A stretch of 64,000 bases of DNA from Halofilum ochraceum (GCF_001614315.2 NZ_LVEG02000001.1:1-64000), one strand, 5' to 3'; positions 9,054-17,706 are shown, counted from the first letter of the stretch. Numbers and translations are program-made. The notes: generated by a model from the letters alone, not told the origin.

Positions 9054-10249
9054 CCGTGCTCCGAGGTTCCGTGTCCCCGGGTCGACGGGTCAGGGCTTCC
9101 ACGGTCCCGGCTCCCGTCCTCCGGGGTCACGAACGCGGCCTGCCGTTGCGCCTGGTCGTAGCCCGCGTCGGTCAGCGTCCAGTGCGGGCCCTCTTCGCGC
9201 ATATGACCGACCCGCGCGACCAGCCCCTGGCGCTCCAGCCGCTGCAGTGCCCGCCGCGTTCCCAGCCCGAAGAAGCTGTCGAGCATCCCCAGTTCGGCCG
9301 GGTAGTAACGGTCGCGGTGTTTGATGGCGAGCTTGTAGAGGGTCGCGAGTACCTGCCGCTGACCCAGTGCCCGGCGCGCGCGCCAGCGATCGATCCGCTC
9401 CCGGATGATCCCGCGCCCCGGGGCCGCCAGCAGCGAGATCAGCACCAGCACGGTGGCCGACAGCACCACCAGCGGTCCGGTCGCGAGATGGTTGCCCCAG
9501 GCGCTGATCAGGGCGCCGCAGACACCGGCGATGACGCCCATGAGCATCGCCAGCGGCACCATGTGCTCCAGCCGGCCGATCCATTGGCGGGCGGCCGCGG
9601 CCGGTGCGATCACCATCGCGGTCATGAGCACGACCCCGACCATCTGCAGCCCCACGACCACGGCCAGCGCGATCATCGCCGTCAGCAGGACTTCCAGGGC
9701 GACCACGGGCACGCCGATCGAACGCGCGAACAGCGGGTCGAACACCACCAGCTTGAACTGTTTCCAGCAGGCGAGCACCAGCACCAGCGCGGCCAGCGTG
9801 ACCGCGCCCATGACCCACAGATCGCTGCGCCGGGTGGCGGCCGCCTGGCCGAACAGGAAGCTGTCGAGGCCCCCCTGGGAGGCGCCCGCGGTGCCCTGGA
9901 TATACGTCAACAGGACGACGCCGGCCGCGAATGTGACGCTCAGGCCGATCCCGAGGGCGGCATCGGTCTTGAGGCGGCTGCGCTTGACCACGAGGACGAC
10001 GAACATGGCGGTGATCACGCCGGTGGCGAGCGCGCCGGCCATGATCCAGCCCAGGTGGCGGCCGCCGGCGATCAGGAAACCGATGCAGACCCCCGGCAAT
10101 GCCGCGTGGGCCAGGGTGTCGCCGAGCAGGCTCTGCTGGCGCAGCACCGCGAAGGTCCCGAGTAACCCGCTGACGCAGCCGAGCAGGACGGCGCCGATGA
10201 CGACGTTCTGCACGGTGTAGTTCGTCAGAATCTCGAACAGGGACATCAT
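9050..10249 (-). CDS. Metal ABC transporter permease with C-terminal winged-helix-like tail
   Basis: This is the companion ABC-3 permease (TroC/MntC-like). Helices fill residues about 10-285, including the conserved LLGCVSGLLGTFAVLRQQSLLGDTLAH block and LQMVGVVLMTAMVIAPAAAA. Residues about 295-380 make a cytoplasmic module with ALGQRQVLATLYKLAIKH, a QRLERQGLVARVG recognition-type helix and HWTLTDAGYDQA, which resembles a DtxR/MarR-type winged helix. Both permeases carrying such tails is notable. The gene overlaps its neighbours by 4 bp on each side, so translation is probably coupled. Confidence 0.9.
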   Translation of the reverse strand: MMSLFEILTNYTVQNVVIGAVLLGCVSGLLGTFAVLRQQSLLGDTLAHAALPGVCIGFLIAGGRHLGWIMAGALATGVITAMFVVLVVKRSRLKTDAALGIGLSVTFAAGVVLLTYIQGTAGASQGGLDSFLFGQAAATRRSDLWVMGAVTLAALVLVLACWKQFKLVVFDPLFARSIGVPVVALEVLLTAMIALAVVVGLQMVGVVLMTAMVIAPAAAARQWIGRLEHMVPLAMLMGVIAGVCGALISAWGNHLATGPLVVLSATVLVLISLLAAPGRGIIRERIDRWRARRALGQRQVLATLYKLAIKHRDRYYPAELGMLDSFFGLGTRRALQRLERQGLVARVGHMREEGPHWTLTDAGYDQAQRQAAFVTPEDGSRDRGSPDPSTRGHGTSEHG

Positions 10250-11109
10250 GGCTGTCCGTCGCGCGGGCGCCCCGATTCTTTTTCTTCGCGCCCGGATTCT
10301 TTGGACGCGGGGTCTTCGAGATCGGCTTCTTCCGGGGCGGCGAGCGGTGCCGTGGTCGCGCGCTCGATCAGGGCGATCTTGCCGCCATAGGCGCGGCGCA
10401 GATTCTCGGCGGTGTACACGGACCCGATCCGGCCCTGGGCGGCGACGCGGACGTTGAGGATCACCAGCCAGTCGAAGTAATCGCGCACCGTCTGCAGATC
10501 GTGGTGGACCACGATCAGGGTCTTGCCGGCGTCGCGCAGCTGCTGCAGCAGTTGCACGATCGTGCGCTCGGTGGTGGCGTCGACCCCGGCCAGCGGCTCA
10601 TCGAGGAAATAGACATCCGCCTCCTGCACGAGGGCCCGGGCCAGGAACACGCGCTGCTGCTGACCGCCCGACAGCTGATTGATCTGTCGCCCGGCCAGCT
10701 CGGTGAGCCCGACCTGTTCCAGTGCGGCGAAGGCGCGCTCGCGCTCGTTGCGGCCGGGCCAGCGGAGCCAACCGAGGTGGCCGTAACGGCCCATCATGAC
10801 CACGTCGAGCACGCTGGTCGGGAAATCCCAGTCGACGGCCGAACGCTGCGGCACGTATGCGACCCGTCGCAGTTGCCGCTTCGGGGTCTGTCCGTGGATG
10901 CGCACATGGCCCGCGGTCGGCCGCATGATGCCGAGCACCGTTTTGAGCAGGGTGCTCTTGCCGGCGCCGTTCGGCCCGATAATGGCGGCCATTACGCCGG
11001 GCGGGATATTGATATCGATATCCCACAGGACCGGTTTGCCCTCATAGGCGACCGTCAGGTCCTCCACGTGGAGGGCGAAATCCGGTTCATGCAGTGGCTG
11101 TTCGCTCAT
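10246..11109 (-). CDS. Metal ABC transporter ATP-binding protein
   Basis: The 287-residue ATPase has Walker A GPNGAGKST (45-53), the LSGGQQQR signature, Walker B VYFLDEPLAGVD and a switch histidine in VVHHD. It energises the importer formed with the two permeases downstream. A charged, low-complexity tail from about 262 (Glu, Lys, Ser, Arg) is not part of the ABC fold. Sequence type and operon order match MntB/TroB/ZnuC ATPases of the manganese/zinc/iron class. Confidence 0.93.
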   Translation of the reverse strand: MSEQPLHEPDFALHVEDLTVAYEGKPVLWDIDINIPPGVMAAIIGPNGAGKSTLLKTVLGIMRPTAGHVRIHGQTPKRQLRRVAYVPQRSAVDWDFPTSVLDVVMMGRYGHLGWLRWPGRNERERAFAALEQVGLTELAGRQINQLSGGQQQRVFLARALVQEADVYFLDEPLAGVDATTERTIVQLLQQLRDAGKTLIVVHHDLQTVRDYFDWLVILNVRVAAQGRIGSVYTAENLRRAYGGKIALIERATTAPLAAPEEADLEDPASKESGREEKESGRPRDGQP

Positions 11110-11166
11110 CCCGTATCCGTCCCTTGTCGTTCAGGGCCGTGGCAGCGGCCCTCCGTACGGGGCCGA

Positions 11167-12144
11167 TCACGCATCCTCGTTCTGTTCCCAGCGTTCGGCC
11201 CAGTCCGCGAGTGCCGCTGGCCAGGGCGCGGTGGTGCCACCCAGCGCATCGACGATCGCCATCGTGTTCGCCCGCAGCATGCCGATGTACGTGCCGTCCG
11301 CCGTGCCTTCGTTGCCCATGGCATCGGAGTACAGTTCGCCCCCGATCGTGACCTCGTGACCCTTGGCCGCGGCGCCGTCGATCACCGCCTGCACGGTACG
11401 GGGATTGATCGTGCTCTCGATGAACACCGCGGGTACGTCGCGTTCGATGGTGAGTTCGACCATGCGCTGTATGTCGCGGATCCCGGCTTCGCTGTCCGTG
11501 CTGATGCCCTGGACGCCTTTGACGTCGATCCCGTAAGCGCGGCCGTAATAGCCGAAGGCGTCATGGGCGGTCACGAGCACGCGCTGTTGTTCCGGGATGG
11601 TGGCGATGCTGTCGGCGACCCACTGGTGGAGCGCGGCGAGTTGCTCCCGGTAGGCCGCCGCCCGGCGCTCCATGGCCGCGGCGCAGTCGGGAACGATCCC
11701 GGCGAGCGTATCCGCGATGGTCGGGGCGATCTTCGACCACAGCGAGACATCCATCCAGACGTGGGGATCAATGCCGTAGAGATCCTGCACCGAGATCAGC
11801 TCGCCGGTATCGATCGAGGCGGGCGATACGGCCACCGCGGGTTTGTCGGCCCCGAGCCGCTCCAGCACATTGCCCAGTTGGCCCTCGAGCGAGTAGCCGG
11901 CGTACAGGATCGCGTCGGCGGCGCGCAGTTTGCGCACGTCGCTGGATTTGGCCTCGTAGAGGTGCGGATCGACCCCAGGGCCCATCAACGCGTCGACCTG
12001 CACGCAGTCGCCGGCGACATTGCGGGCGACGTCGGCGATCATGCCGACGGTCGCGATCGCCCGTGGCGGGTTATCGGCGGCGGTGCCCGTACCGGGCAGC
12101 AGGGCCAGGATCGCGAGGCCCGCGAGGAGAATCGATCGACGCAT
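11167..12144 (-). CDS. Metal-binding ABC substrate-binding protein, manganese type
   Basis: ATG 12144 has GGGGA upstream and starts a signal peptide (MRRSILLAGLAILALLPG, cleavage near TAADN), so I reject the longer frame from 12249. The mature protein is a TroA-type cluster A-I binding protein. Candidate ligands are His in GVDPHLYEA, His in YGIDPHVWMD, Glu in FIESTIN and Asp in GELYSDAMG. A His-His-Glu-Asp set is that of Mn/Fe proteins such as PsaA, whereas Zn proteins usually have a third His, and no His-rich loop is present. It leads the four-gene operon, 57 bp before the ATPase gene. Confidence 0.88.
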   Translation of the reverse strand: MRRSILLAGLAILALLPGTGTAADNPPRAIATVGMIADVARNVAGDCVQVDALMGPGVDPHLYEAKSSDVRKLRAADAILYAGYSLEGQLGNVLERLGADKPAVAVSPASIDTGELISVQDLYGIDPHVWMDVSLWSKIAPTIADTLAGIVPDCAAAMERRAAAYREQLAALHQWVADSIATIPEQQRVLVTAHDAFGYYGRAYGIDVKGVQGISTDSEAGIRDIQRMVELTIERDVPAVFIESTINPRTVQAVIDGAAAKGHEVTIGGELYSDAMGNEGTADGTYIGMLRANTMAIVDALGGTTAPWPAALADWAERWEQNEDA

Positions 12145-12274
12145 CAGGGTCCCCGTCAATGTGTCCGAAGTCTGTGGAAAGGCCCGAGCGCGTGTGCGGA
12201 CCGGGCGGCCCAAGGGCCCGGTCGCTGAACGGTAGGCGCGCGTTTCCATACCGGCGTGCAGACAGCCCGCTCTT

Positions 12275-12300
12275 CAAAAGTGAGCCTAGGCTCACTTTTG
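12275..12300. promoter_or_regulatory. 26-bp perfect palindrome, candidate metalloregulator operator
   Basis: The sequence is perfectly two-fold symmetric with half-site CAAAAGTGAGCCT and no loop. It lies 131 bp upstream of the metal-binding protein start and 68 bp past the haloacid dehalogenase stop. The AGCCTAGGCT core resembles DtxR/MntR-family operators, which would fit a manganese importer. No cognate regulator gene is in the window. A terminator role is less likely because the palindrome has no loop. Confidence 0.65.
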
Positions 12301-12367
12301 TCGCGCTGCAACCCCTGGTGCAGGGGCAAGAAGCGCCGGTTCCATGCGGTCGCTCGCGGGGTGCGGT

Positions 12368-13045
12368 TTACGCGTCGCTGAACGGGGGAAGCTCGGCCAG
12401 TCGGGTCAGTGTGGCTACGACTTGATCCGGCGTGTAATCCCAGGGATCGAATGGCTTGCGCTCGTCGCGCTGCAGCCAGGCGGTGGCCAGACCCGTGCTG
12501 CCGGCGCCGATCACGTCCCAGGCATTGCCGGATACCAGCCAGGTCGCGTTGCGATCCGCGCCGCCGGTGGCGACCAGGTGGTCGTATACGGCCGGCGCCG
12601 GTTTGTAGGTCCCGACCGTCTCGACGCTGAGGACATCGTCCAGCCGGGAGGCCAGACCGGCATGATCCAGTAATGCCTGCAGTCCCTTCGCGGTGCCGTT
12701 GGAGAACGCCAGGCAGCGGTGCCCGCGGGCCCGCAGGGAGTCCAGCGCCGGGGCGGCGTCGGGGAAGGCCGGCAACCGGGTCCAGGCCGCGACGAGATCC
12801 TCGCGGTCGGCCTCCGGGATGTCGATGCCGGTGACCGCCAGGGCCCGGTCGAGCGCGCCCCGGGTGACCCGATCGAACGGCTGGTAGCGTCCCATCGCCG
12901 CCCGGCGGAAGGCGTACTCGAGCTGCGAGCGGCGCCATTCTGCGACCAGCGCGCCCGTGCCATCGCCGGCGAAGGGGCGGAGCGGTTCCGCGATCCCCGC
13001 GGGATCCACCAGGGTGCCGAATACGTCAAAGCCAATGACCTGCAT
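12368..13045 (-). CDS. Haloacid dehalogenase, type II
   Basis: The 225-residue HAD-superfamily enzyme starts MQVIGFDVFGTLVD, with the nucleophilic Asp in FDVFGTLVD. It also has the type II markers RRSQLEYA (substrate-carboxylate Arg), SNGT, KPAPAVY and SGNAWD. These match L-2-haloacid dehalogenase, which hydrolyses 2-haloacids to 2-hydroxyacids, rather than a sugar phosphatase. The gene is leftward, 65 bp past the ornithine aminotransferase gene, and may be co-transcribed with it. True substrates of many such enzymes are unproven. Confidence 0.85.
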   Translation of the reverse strand: MQVIGFDVFGTLVDPAGIAEPLRPFAGDGTGALVAEWRRSQLEYAFRRAAMGRYQPFDRVTRGALDRALAVTGIDIPEADREDLVAAWTRLPAFPDAAPALDSLRARGHRCLAFSNGTAKGLQALLDHAGLASRLDDVLSVETVGTYKPAPAVYDHLVATGGADRNATWLVSGNAWDVIGAGSTGLATAWLQRDERKPFDPWDYTPDQVVATLTRLAELPPFSDA

Positions 13046-13110
13046 ACGCGCCCTCCATCGAGGCCTGAACGGCCCGGCAAACGATTGGAGAGCGCGAGTG
13101 TAACGCGGAC

Positions 13111-14340
13111 CTACAGCACGGCGCGCAGCTGATCGAGCAGCCAGTCGATCTGGTCGGCGTCGATGACCAGCGGCGGCGCCAGTCGCAGGACCTGCTCCCT
13201 GGTTTCCTTGCAGAGCACGCCGCGGTGCATGAGGGCCTCGCAGAATGGCCGCGCGGGTCCCGCGGCCTGGTCGATCTCGATGCCGACGAGCAGGCCGCGG
13301 CCGCGTACCTCGACGATCCGGTCGCTGTCGATCGCCTTGAGGCCGGCCATCAGCCGCTCGCCCATCGCGCGCGAGTTCGCGGTCAGGTCCTCTTCGACGA
13401 TGACATCGAGCGCCGCCTCGCCGACGGCACAGGCGAGCGGATTGCCGCCGAAGGTGCTGCCGTGGTCGCCCGGTTGAAAGACACTCATGATGTCGTGCGA
13501 AGCCAGTGCCGCGGAGACCGGGTAGACGCCACCCCCGAGTGCCTTGCCGACCGTCATGATGTCCGGCTCGGTGCCGGCTTCATGGTGATGGCAGAACAGG
13601 TCGCCGGTGCGTCCGAGTCCGGTCTGGATCTCGTCGTCGATCATGAGGATGCCGTGGCGGTCGCACAGTTCGCGGACGGCGCGCACATAGCCGTCCGGCG
13701 GGACCACGATGCCGCCTTCACCCTGGATCGGCTCGATCAGCACGGCGACCGTGTGCTCGGTGATGGCCGCTTCCAGCGCATCGATGTCGGCGAACGGAAT
13801 ATGCACGAAGCCCGGTGCCACCGGACCGAAATCATGGTGGTAGTGGTCGTCCGATGACAGGCTGACGCCCATGATCGTCCGGCCATGGAAATTGCGGTCG
13901 CAGCAGATGACTTCGGCCTTGCCGCGCGCTACGCCCTTGCGTTCGTAACCCCATTTGCGGGCCAGTTTGACCGCCGTCTCCACCGCTTCCGCACCGGTGT
14001 TCATCGGCAGGGCGACCTCCATGCCCGCGACTTGACAGAGTTTCTCGAGGAAAGGCCCGAGGCGGTCGTTGTGGAACGCGCGTGAGGTCAGGGTCAGGCG
14101 TTCGCACTGCTCGGCGACGGCGCGCATGACGCGCGGATGGCGATGGCCCTGGTTGACCGCGGAATACGCGGCCAGGCAGTCGAGATAGCGCCGCCCGTCG
14201 ACATCTTCCAGCCAGCAGCCCTCGCCGCGCGCGAGCACCACGGGCAACGGACCGTAGTTGTGCGCACCAAAGGTCTCCGTCTGGTGGATGATCCGCTGCT
14301 GGCGGTCCGAAATCGCGTGTTCTTCCATTACGGCGTTCAT
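13111..14340 (-). CDS. rocD: Ornithine aminotransferase
   Basis: This 409-residue class III PLP aminotransferase converts L-ornithine and 2-oxoglutarate to glutamate-5-semialdehyde and glutamate. The N-terminus ETFGAHNYGPLPVVLARGEG is characteristic of ornithine aminotransferases. The PLP lysine is Lys266 in MTVGKALGGG, the pyridine-N aspartate is in MIDDEIQTG, and the phosphate-binding turn is NTGAEAVE. It follows arginase by 2 bp, so the two probably form one transcript converting arginine to ornithine and then to the semialdehyde. Confidence 0.95.
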   Translation of the reverse strand: MNAVMEEHAISDRQQRIIHQTETFGAHNYGPLPVVLARGEGCWLEDVDGRRYLDCLAAYSAVNQGHRHPRVMRAVAEQCERLTLTSRAFHNDRLGPFLEKLCQVAGMEVALPMNTGAEAVETAVKLARKWGYERKGVARGKAEVICCDRNFHGRTIMGVSLSSDDHYHHDFGPVAPGFVHIPFADIDALEAAITEHTVAVLIEPIQGEGGIVVPPDGYVRAVRELCDRHGILMIDDEIQTGLGRTGDLFCHHHEAGTEPDIMTVGKALGGGVYPVSAALASHDIMSVFQPGDHGSTFGGNPLACAVGEAALDVIVEEDLTANSRAMGERLMAGLKAIDSDRIVEVRGRGLLVGIEIDQAAGPARPFCEALMHRGVLCKETREQVLRLAPPLVIDADQIDWLLDQLRAVL

Positions 14341-14342
14341 GG

Positions 14343-15311
14343 TTACACCACCCTTGCGAGTATGGTCTCGCCGAATAGGCTCTTGACGAGTTCGACCGCC
14401 AGTTCGGCGGTCCGGTTATGGATATCCAGGGCAGGATTGATCTCGATCACGTCGAGCGAGCCGAGCAGTCCGCTGTCGTGGATCATCTCCATGCACAACT
14501 GGGCCTCGCGCCAGGTCGGGCCACCGAGTACCGGCGTGCCGACGCCGGGCGCGACGTCGGGATCGACGAAATCGAGATCGAAACTGACGTGGAGGTGGCC
14601 GCCGGTGCGGGCGATGTTTTCCAGCACCTCCGACATTACGGCGCGCATGCCGACTTCATCGATCCGGCGCATGTCGTGGATGACAAGGCCGCTGTCGACG
14701 ATGCGTTCTTTCTCCACCGTATCGACGGAACGGATCCCCAGCTGGAAGACCCGTTCGGGATCGATCATCGGTGTCGCATGACCGAGATCGAGCAGATCGC
14801 CATGGCCGTCGCCGCACAGAACGGCGACCGGCATCCCGTGCACGTTGCCCGACGGGCTCGTCTCGTGCGTGTTGAAGTCGGCGTGCGCATCGAGCCAGAG
14901 CACCGACAAGGGCGTCCCCTTGCGCGCGCAGTGCCGCGCTACCGCGGCGACCGAACCGATGGAAAGCGAGTGATCGCCGCCCATCAGGATCGGCGTCTCG
15001 TCGCGGTCGAGGGCCGTCGCGACGGCATCGCGCACCGCACGGCACCAGGCGAGCGTCTCGTCGAAATGGCGCCAGCCGTCGACCGCCGCACGCAGCGGAT
15101 TGGTCGGTCCCGCCAGATTGCCGTAATCGTGCACCCCGTAGCCCATGCGGGCGAGGGCCGACTCCAGGCCCGCCACGCGCAATGCCTCCGGTCCCAGATT
15201 GGCGCCGCGCGTGCCCGCGGCGACGTCGCTTGGGGCGCCGATCAGACCGAGCGGCCGCGCAGAGCGGGCGGCGGAGGTCGGGGCGTTGCGATGTGTGGTT
15301 GCCGTGGGCAT
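14343..15311 (-). CDS. rocF: Arginase
   Basis: This 322-residue ureohydrolase has the binuclear manganese site: GGDHS (111-115), DAHADFNTHETSPSGNVHGM (141-160) and SFDLDFVDP. The N-H-x-T-x-S-G-N-x-H-G pattern with bacillary-type spacing fits arginase (L-arginine to ornithine and urea) better than agmatinase. Pairing with ornithine aminotransferase supports this. The N-terminal 20 residues are Ala/Thr/Arg-rich and may be excess. The gene is divergent from an Lrp-type regulator, and two 15-bp dyads lie between them. A manganese importer nearby may be coincidental. Confidence 0.93.
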   Translation of the reverse strand: MPTATTHRNAPTSAARSARPLGLIGAPSDVAAGTRGANLGPEALRVAGLESALARMGYGVHDYGNLAGPTNPLRAAVDGWRHFDETLAWCRAVRDAVATALDRDETPILMGGDHSLSIGSVAAVARHCARKGTPLSVLWLDAHADFNTHETSPSGNVHGMPVAVLCGDGHGDLLDLGHATPMIDPERVFQLGIRSVDTVEKERIVDSGLVIHDMRRIDEVGMRAVMSEVLENIARTGGHLHVSFDLDFVDPDVAPGVGTPVLGGPTWREAQLCMEMIHDSGLLGSLDVIEINPALDIHNRTAELAVELVKSLFGETILARVV

Positions 15312-15432
15312 GCTCGTCTCCTACGTCCGGCGTTCTGGCCGTGCCTTGTGGCCGGGCCGGACGCGATCGATCACTGCAGCCCGAGCATGGCACCGAAGCG
15401 CACGAATAGGCCTGGAGATTGAGGCCGCCAGG

Positions 15433-15478
15433 CCGCAGAGTCTGCGGTTGGATAGGGTGCGCACCGCAGGACCTGCGG
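15433..15478. promoter_or_regulatory. Two 15-bp dyads, candidate Lrp-family operators
   Basis: The perfect dyads CCGCAGA-G-TCTGCGG (15433-15447) and CCGCAGG-A-CCTGCGG (15464-15478) have centres 31 bp apart, about three helical turns. They lie between arginase and the divergent Lrp/AsnC gene. Length and phased spacing are typical of Lrp/AsnC binding sites, although the sequence is GC-rich. Confidence 0.6.
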
Positions 15479-15527
15479 CGTCCGGGGCGTGTCCGGCTGC
15501 GAGCGGCTCGAAAGGCGAGTGTTACGT

Positions 15528-16043
15528 ATGAGCGAAAGGGTCAGGCTCGACCGTACGGATATCGCGATCCTGGCGACGCTGCAGGGCGAGGCGAGGATCA
15601 CGAATCACGATCTCGCGGAACGCGTGCATCTGTCGGCCTCGTCCTGCCTGCAGCGGGTGCGCAAACTCGAAAAGGCGGGCGTGCTGCGTTCGTACAACGC
15701 CCGGATCGAACTCGAGCGCATCTGCCGCAGCGTAACCGTGATCGCCGAGGCCACCCTCAATAAGCATGAAGAGGCGGAATTCCGCCGCTTTGAGCAGGCC
15801 GTGGATGCCATCCCCGAAGTGACCGAATGCCTCAAGGTCAGCGGCGAGTATGACTATATCCTGCGCTTCGTCTGCACGGACATGGCCCAGTACGACCGGC
15901 TATCCGATCAACTCCTGAACACGGGCCACGGCGGTGCGCGCCTGTCCAGTCACTTCGTACTCTCGCGCAGCAAGCAGAGCGACGGCTACCCGCTTGAATC
16001 GCTCCTTCGGTCGGCGCAGACGGACGAGGGGGCATCCCGATGA
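15528..16043 (+). CDS. Lrp/AsnC family transcriptional regulator
   Basis: ATG 15528 follows AAAGGCGAG, giving 171 residues. The N-terminal helix-turn-helix (about 5-60; RLDRTDIAILATLQGEARIT, then LAERVHLSASSCLQRVRKLEKAGVL) and C-terminal RAM domain (about 70-155; VPEVTECLKVSGEYDYILRFV) define the family. Position next to arginase and ornithine aminotransferase, and upstream of an amino-acid importer, suggests it senses arginine, ornithine or lysine. The gene overlaps the following acetyltransferase by 4 bp. The sensed amino acid is inference. Confidence 0.9.
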   Translation: MSERVRLDRTDIAILATLQGEARITNHDLAERVHLSASSCLQRVRKLEKAGVLRSYNARIELERICRSVTVIAEATLNKHEEAEFRRFEQAVDAIPEVTECLKVSGEYDYILRFVCTDMAQYDRLSDQLLNTGHGGARLSSHFVLSRSKQSDGYPLESLLRSAQTDEGASR

Positions 16044-16543
16044 ATCTGCGCGATGCGGTTGCGGACGATCTGCCGGCGATTCATGCCATCAATCAGGCCA
16101 ACGTGCCCGCCGTGGGCGATATCACCTTTGCTGAACTCGAGTGGTACTTCGCCAAAGCGGCGGCCCTGCGTGTGGCCGAGATCGATGGTTTGGTCGCAGG
16201 TTTCCTGCTGGCGCTGCAGCCCGGTCTCGACTATTCGAGCCTCAACTACGCGTGGTTCTCCGCTCGCTATACCGACTTCTGTTACATCGATCGTGTCGCG
16301 GTTGGCGAGCAATGGCGCCGTCGCGGTGTAGCCCGCGCGCTCTACGCGGATATCGAAGCGTATGCGCGTGCAATGTCGGCGCCGCTGCTTGCCTGCGAGG
16401 TCAACCTGCGCCCGCGTAACGACGTGTCACTGGCATTCCATGAGCGACAGGGGTTCATCGAAGTCGGACAGCAGGACACCGACGGCGGTCACAAGACAGT
16501 CGTCATGCTCCTGCGAGATCTCCGGGACGACGCGCCTGAGTGA
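16040..16543 (+). CDS. GNAT family N-acetyltransferase
   Basis: This 167-residue GNAT protein starts in the ATGA overlap with the regulator stop. The acetyl-CoA-binding motif A is VAVGEQWRRRGVARALYADIEAYAR, followed by NLRPRNDVSLAFHERQGFIEVGQQ. Its acceptor is unknown; the operon suggests an amino acid or its derivative. The two genes are probably co-transcribed. Confidence 0.87.
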   Translation: MNLRDAVADDLPAIHAINQANVPAVGDITFAELEWYFAKAAALRVAEIDGLVAGFLLALQPGLDYSSLNYAWFSARYTDFCYIDRVAVGEQWRRRGVARALYADIEAYARAMSAPLLACEVNLRPRNDVSLAFHERQGFIEVGQQDTDGGHKTVVMLLRDLRDDAPE

Positions 16544-16711
16544 CGGTAGCGAGGCGGCGGGTGACCGTGCAGTACGCTGCGAGCGCACCGGGCTGTCCGT
16601 TTGCGCCAGGGCACACCATGGGGCATCCTCGACGACGCATCTTCCCGTATCGACCGCGTCGATTCGTGGCAAGAATCTTCTCGCAGGAAGTTATCGGAAG
16701 GAGGGGAGAAC

Positions 16712-17659
16712 ATGCGTTCCAGAACAGTCACAACCAGTGCGCTGGTCGCACTCGCCGGCGCACTGACGCTCGGCCTCGGTCTGACGCCACAGCGCGCCGC
16801 GGCCGACAACCACGACAGCTACACGGTGTGTTCGGACATCCCGTGGCCCCCGTTCGAGATGGGGAGCGGCGGTGAGAAGGCCTTCGGCTTCGATGCCGAC
16901 GTGATGCGCGCCATCGCCGCCATCAAGGGCTACGACATCACCATCCAGAACCTTGCGTTTGATTCCATCATTCCGGCCGTTCGGGCCGACAAGTGCGACA
17001 TCGGCGCTTCGGGCTTCACGATCACCGCCGAGCGCGACGAGGTGGTCGACTTCACCAAGCCGTACTATGTCTCCAACCAGGCGGTCGTGACGCGCTCCGA
17101 CGGCGACGTCAACGTCATTTCCGCCATGGCGGGCATGGGCCCCGAGGGCACGGTCGGCGCGCAGCGCGGCACCACGGGTGCGGCCTGGGTCAAGAACAAC
17201 CTCGTCGAGAAGAAGGCGGACGTGGAGATGAAGCTCTACGAGACCTATCCGCTCGCGATTCTTGACCTCGTCAATGGCCGGATCGATGCGGTGGTGCAGG
17301 ACGTGCCCGCGTCGAAGTCCTCGGTGGCGTCGTATCCCGACAAGCTCACCGTGGCCGGCGTGATCAATACCTACGAGTACTTCGGCTTCGTGGTACCCGA
17401 CGGTGACCCCGCCGGTGTGGGCAAGAAGATCAGCGACGGGCTCGGCGAGCTCGGCCTGAACGTGGTCGAGACGGCCGCCGGACGCGAGCTGAGCGTACAG
17501 CCCGGCACGCCGTGGGCGATGCTCAATGCGGCGTACTTCGGCCCGGACAACGAGACCATCACCGCCGCGTGGAAGAGCTGCAAGAGCGGCATCCTCGAGG
17601 CGGAGTCGATGGCGGACGTCAAGGAATACGCCCAGTGCATGGCCGACGAAACCGACTGA
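16712..17659 (+). CDS. Polar amino-acid ABC transporter substrate-binding protein
   Basis: A strong GGAGGGGAG site precedes ATG 16712. The signal peptide (about 1-31, SALVALAGALTLGLG, cleavage near RAAADN) is followed by a family 3 binding domain. It shows CSDIPWPPFE, GFDADVMRAIAA, the ligand-binding Arg in ITAERDEVVDFTKPYY and a VQDVPASK hinge segment. The 315-residue protein delivers an amino acid to the permeases downstream. Gene context with arginase and ornithine aminotransferase favours a basic amino acid, which is inferred. Confidence 0.9.
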   Translation: MRSRTVTTSALVALAGALTLGLGLTPQRAAADNHDSYTVCSDIPWPPFEMGSGGEKAFGFDADVMRAIAAIKGYDITIQNLAFDSIIPAVRADKCDIGASGFTITAERDEVVDFTKPYYVSNQAVVTRSDGDVNVISAMAGMGPEGTVGAQRGTTGAAWVKNNLVEKKADVEMKLYETYPLAILDLVNGRIDAVVQDVPASKSSVASYPDKLTVAGVINTYEYFGFVVPDGDPAGVGKKISDGLGELGLNVVETAAGRELSVQPGTPWAMLNAAYFGPDNETITAAWKSCKSGILEAESMADVKEYAQCMADETD

Positions 17660-17683
17660 GTTTCGGGGCATCGGTCATGCGTG

Positions 17684-17699
17684 ACTCCATCACTGGAGT
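17684..17699 (+). promoter_or_regulatory. Hairpin covering the ribosome-binding site of the first permease gene
   Basis: ACTCCA-TCAC-TGGAGT forms a six-base-pair stem with a four-base loop. The right arm contains the GGAG ribosome-binding site for the TTG start at 17707. It could lower permease translation relative to the abundant binding protein and hold the 3' end of its mRNA. Confidence 0.5.
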
Positions 17700-17706
17700 G
17701 GGTTGA

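Noticed and set aside
7836-9161. Long plus-strand frames of 370-575 codons across the metal-transport operon (also 9056-10165 and 10501-12228)
   Set aside because: Each is rich in His, Gln, Asp and Arg, typical of GC-rich antisense frames, and opposes genes with clear ABC transporter motifs.
12275-12300. Terminator of the haloacid dehalogenase gene
   Set aside because: The palindrome is perfect with no loop bases, which favours protein binding over an RNA hairpin.
14343-15311. Agmatinase
   Set aside because: The THETSPSGNVHG motif and the adjoining ornithine aminotransferase fit arginase.
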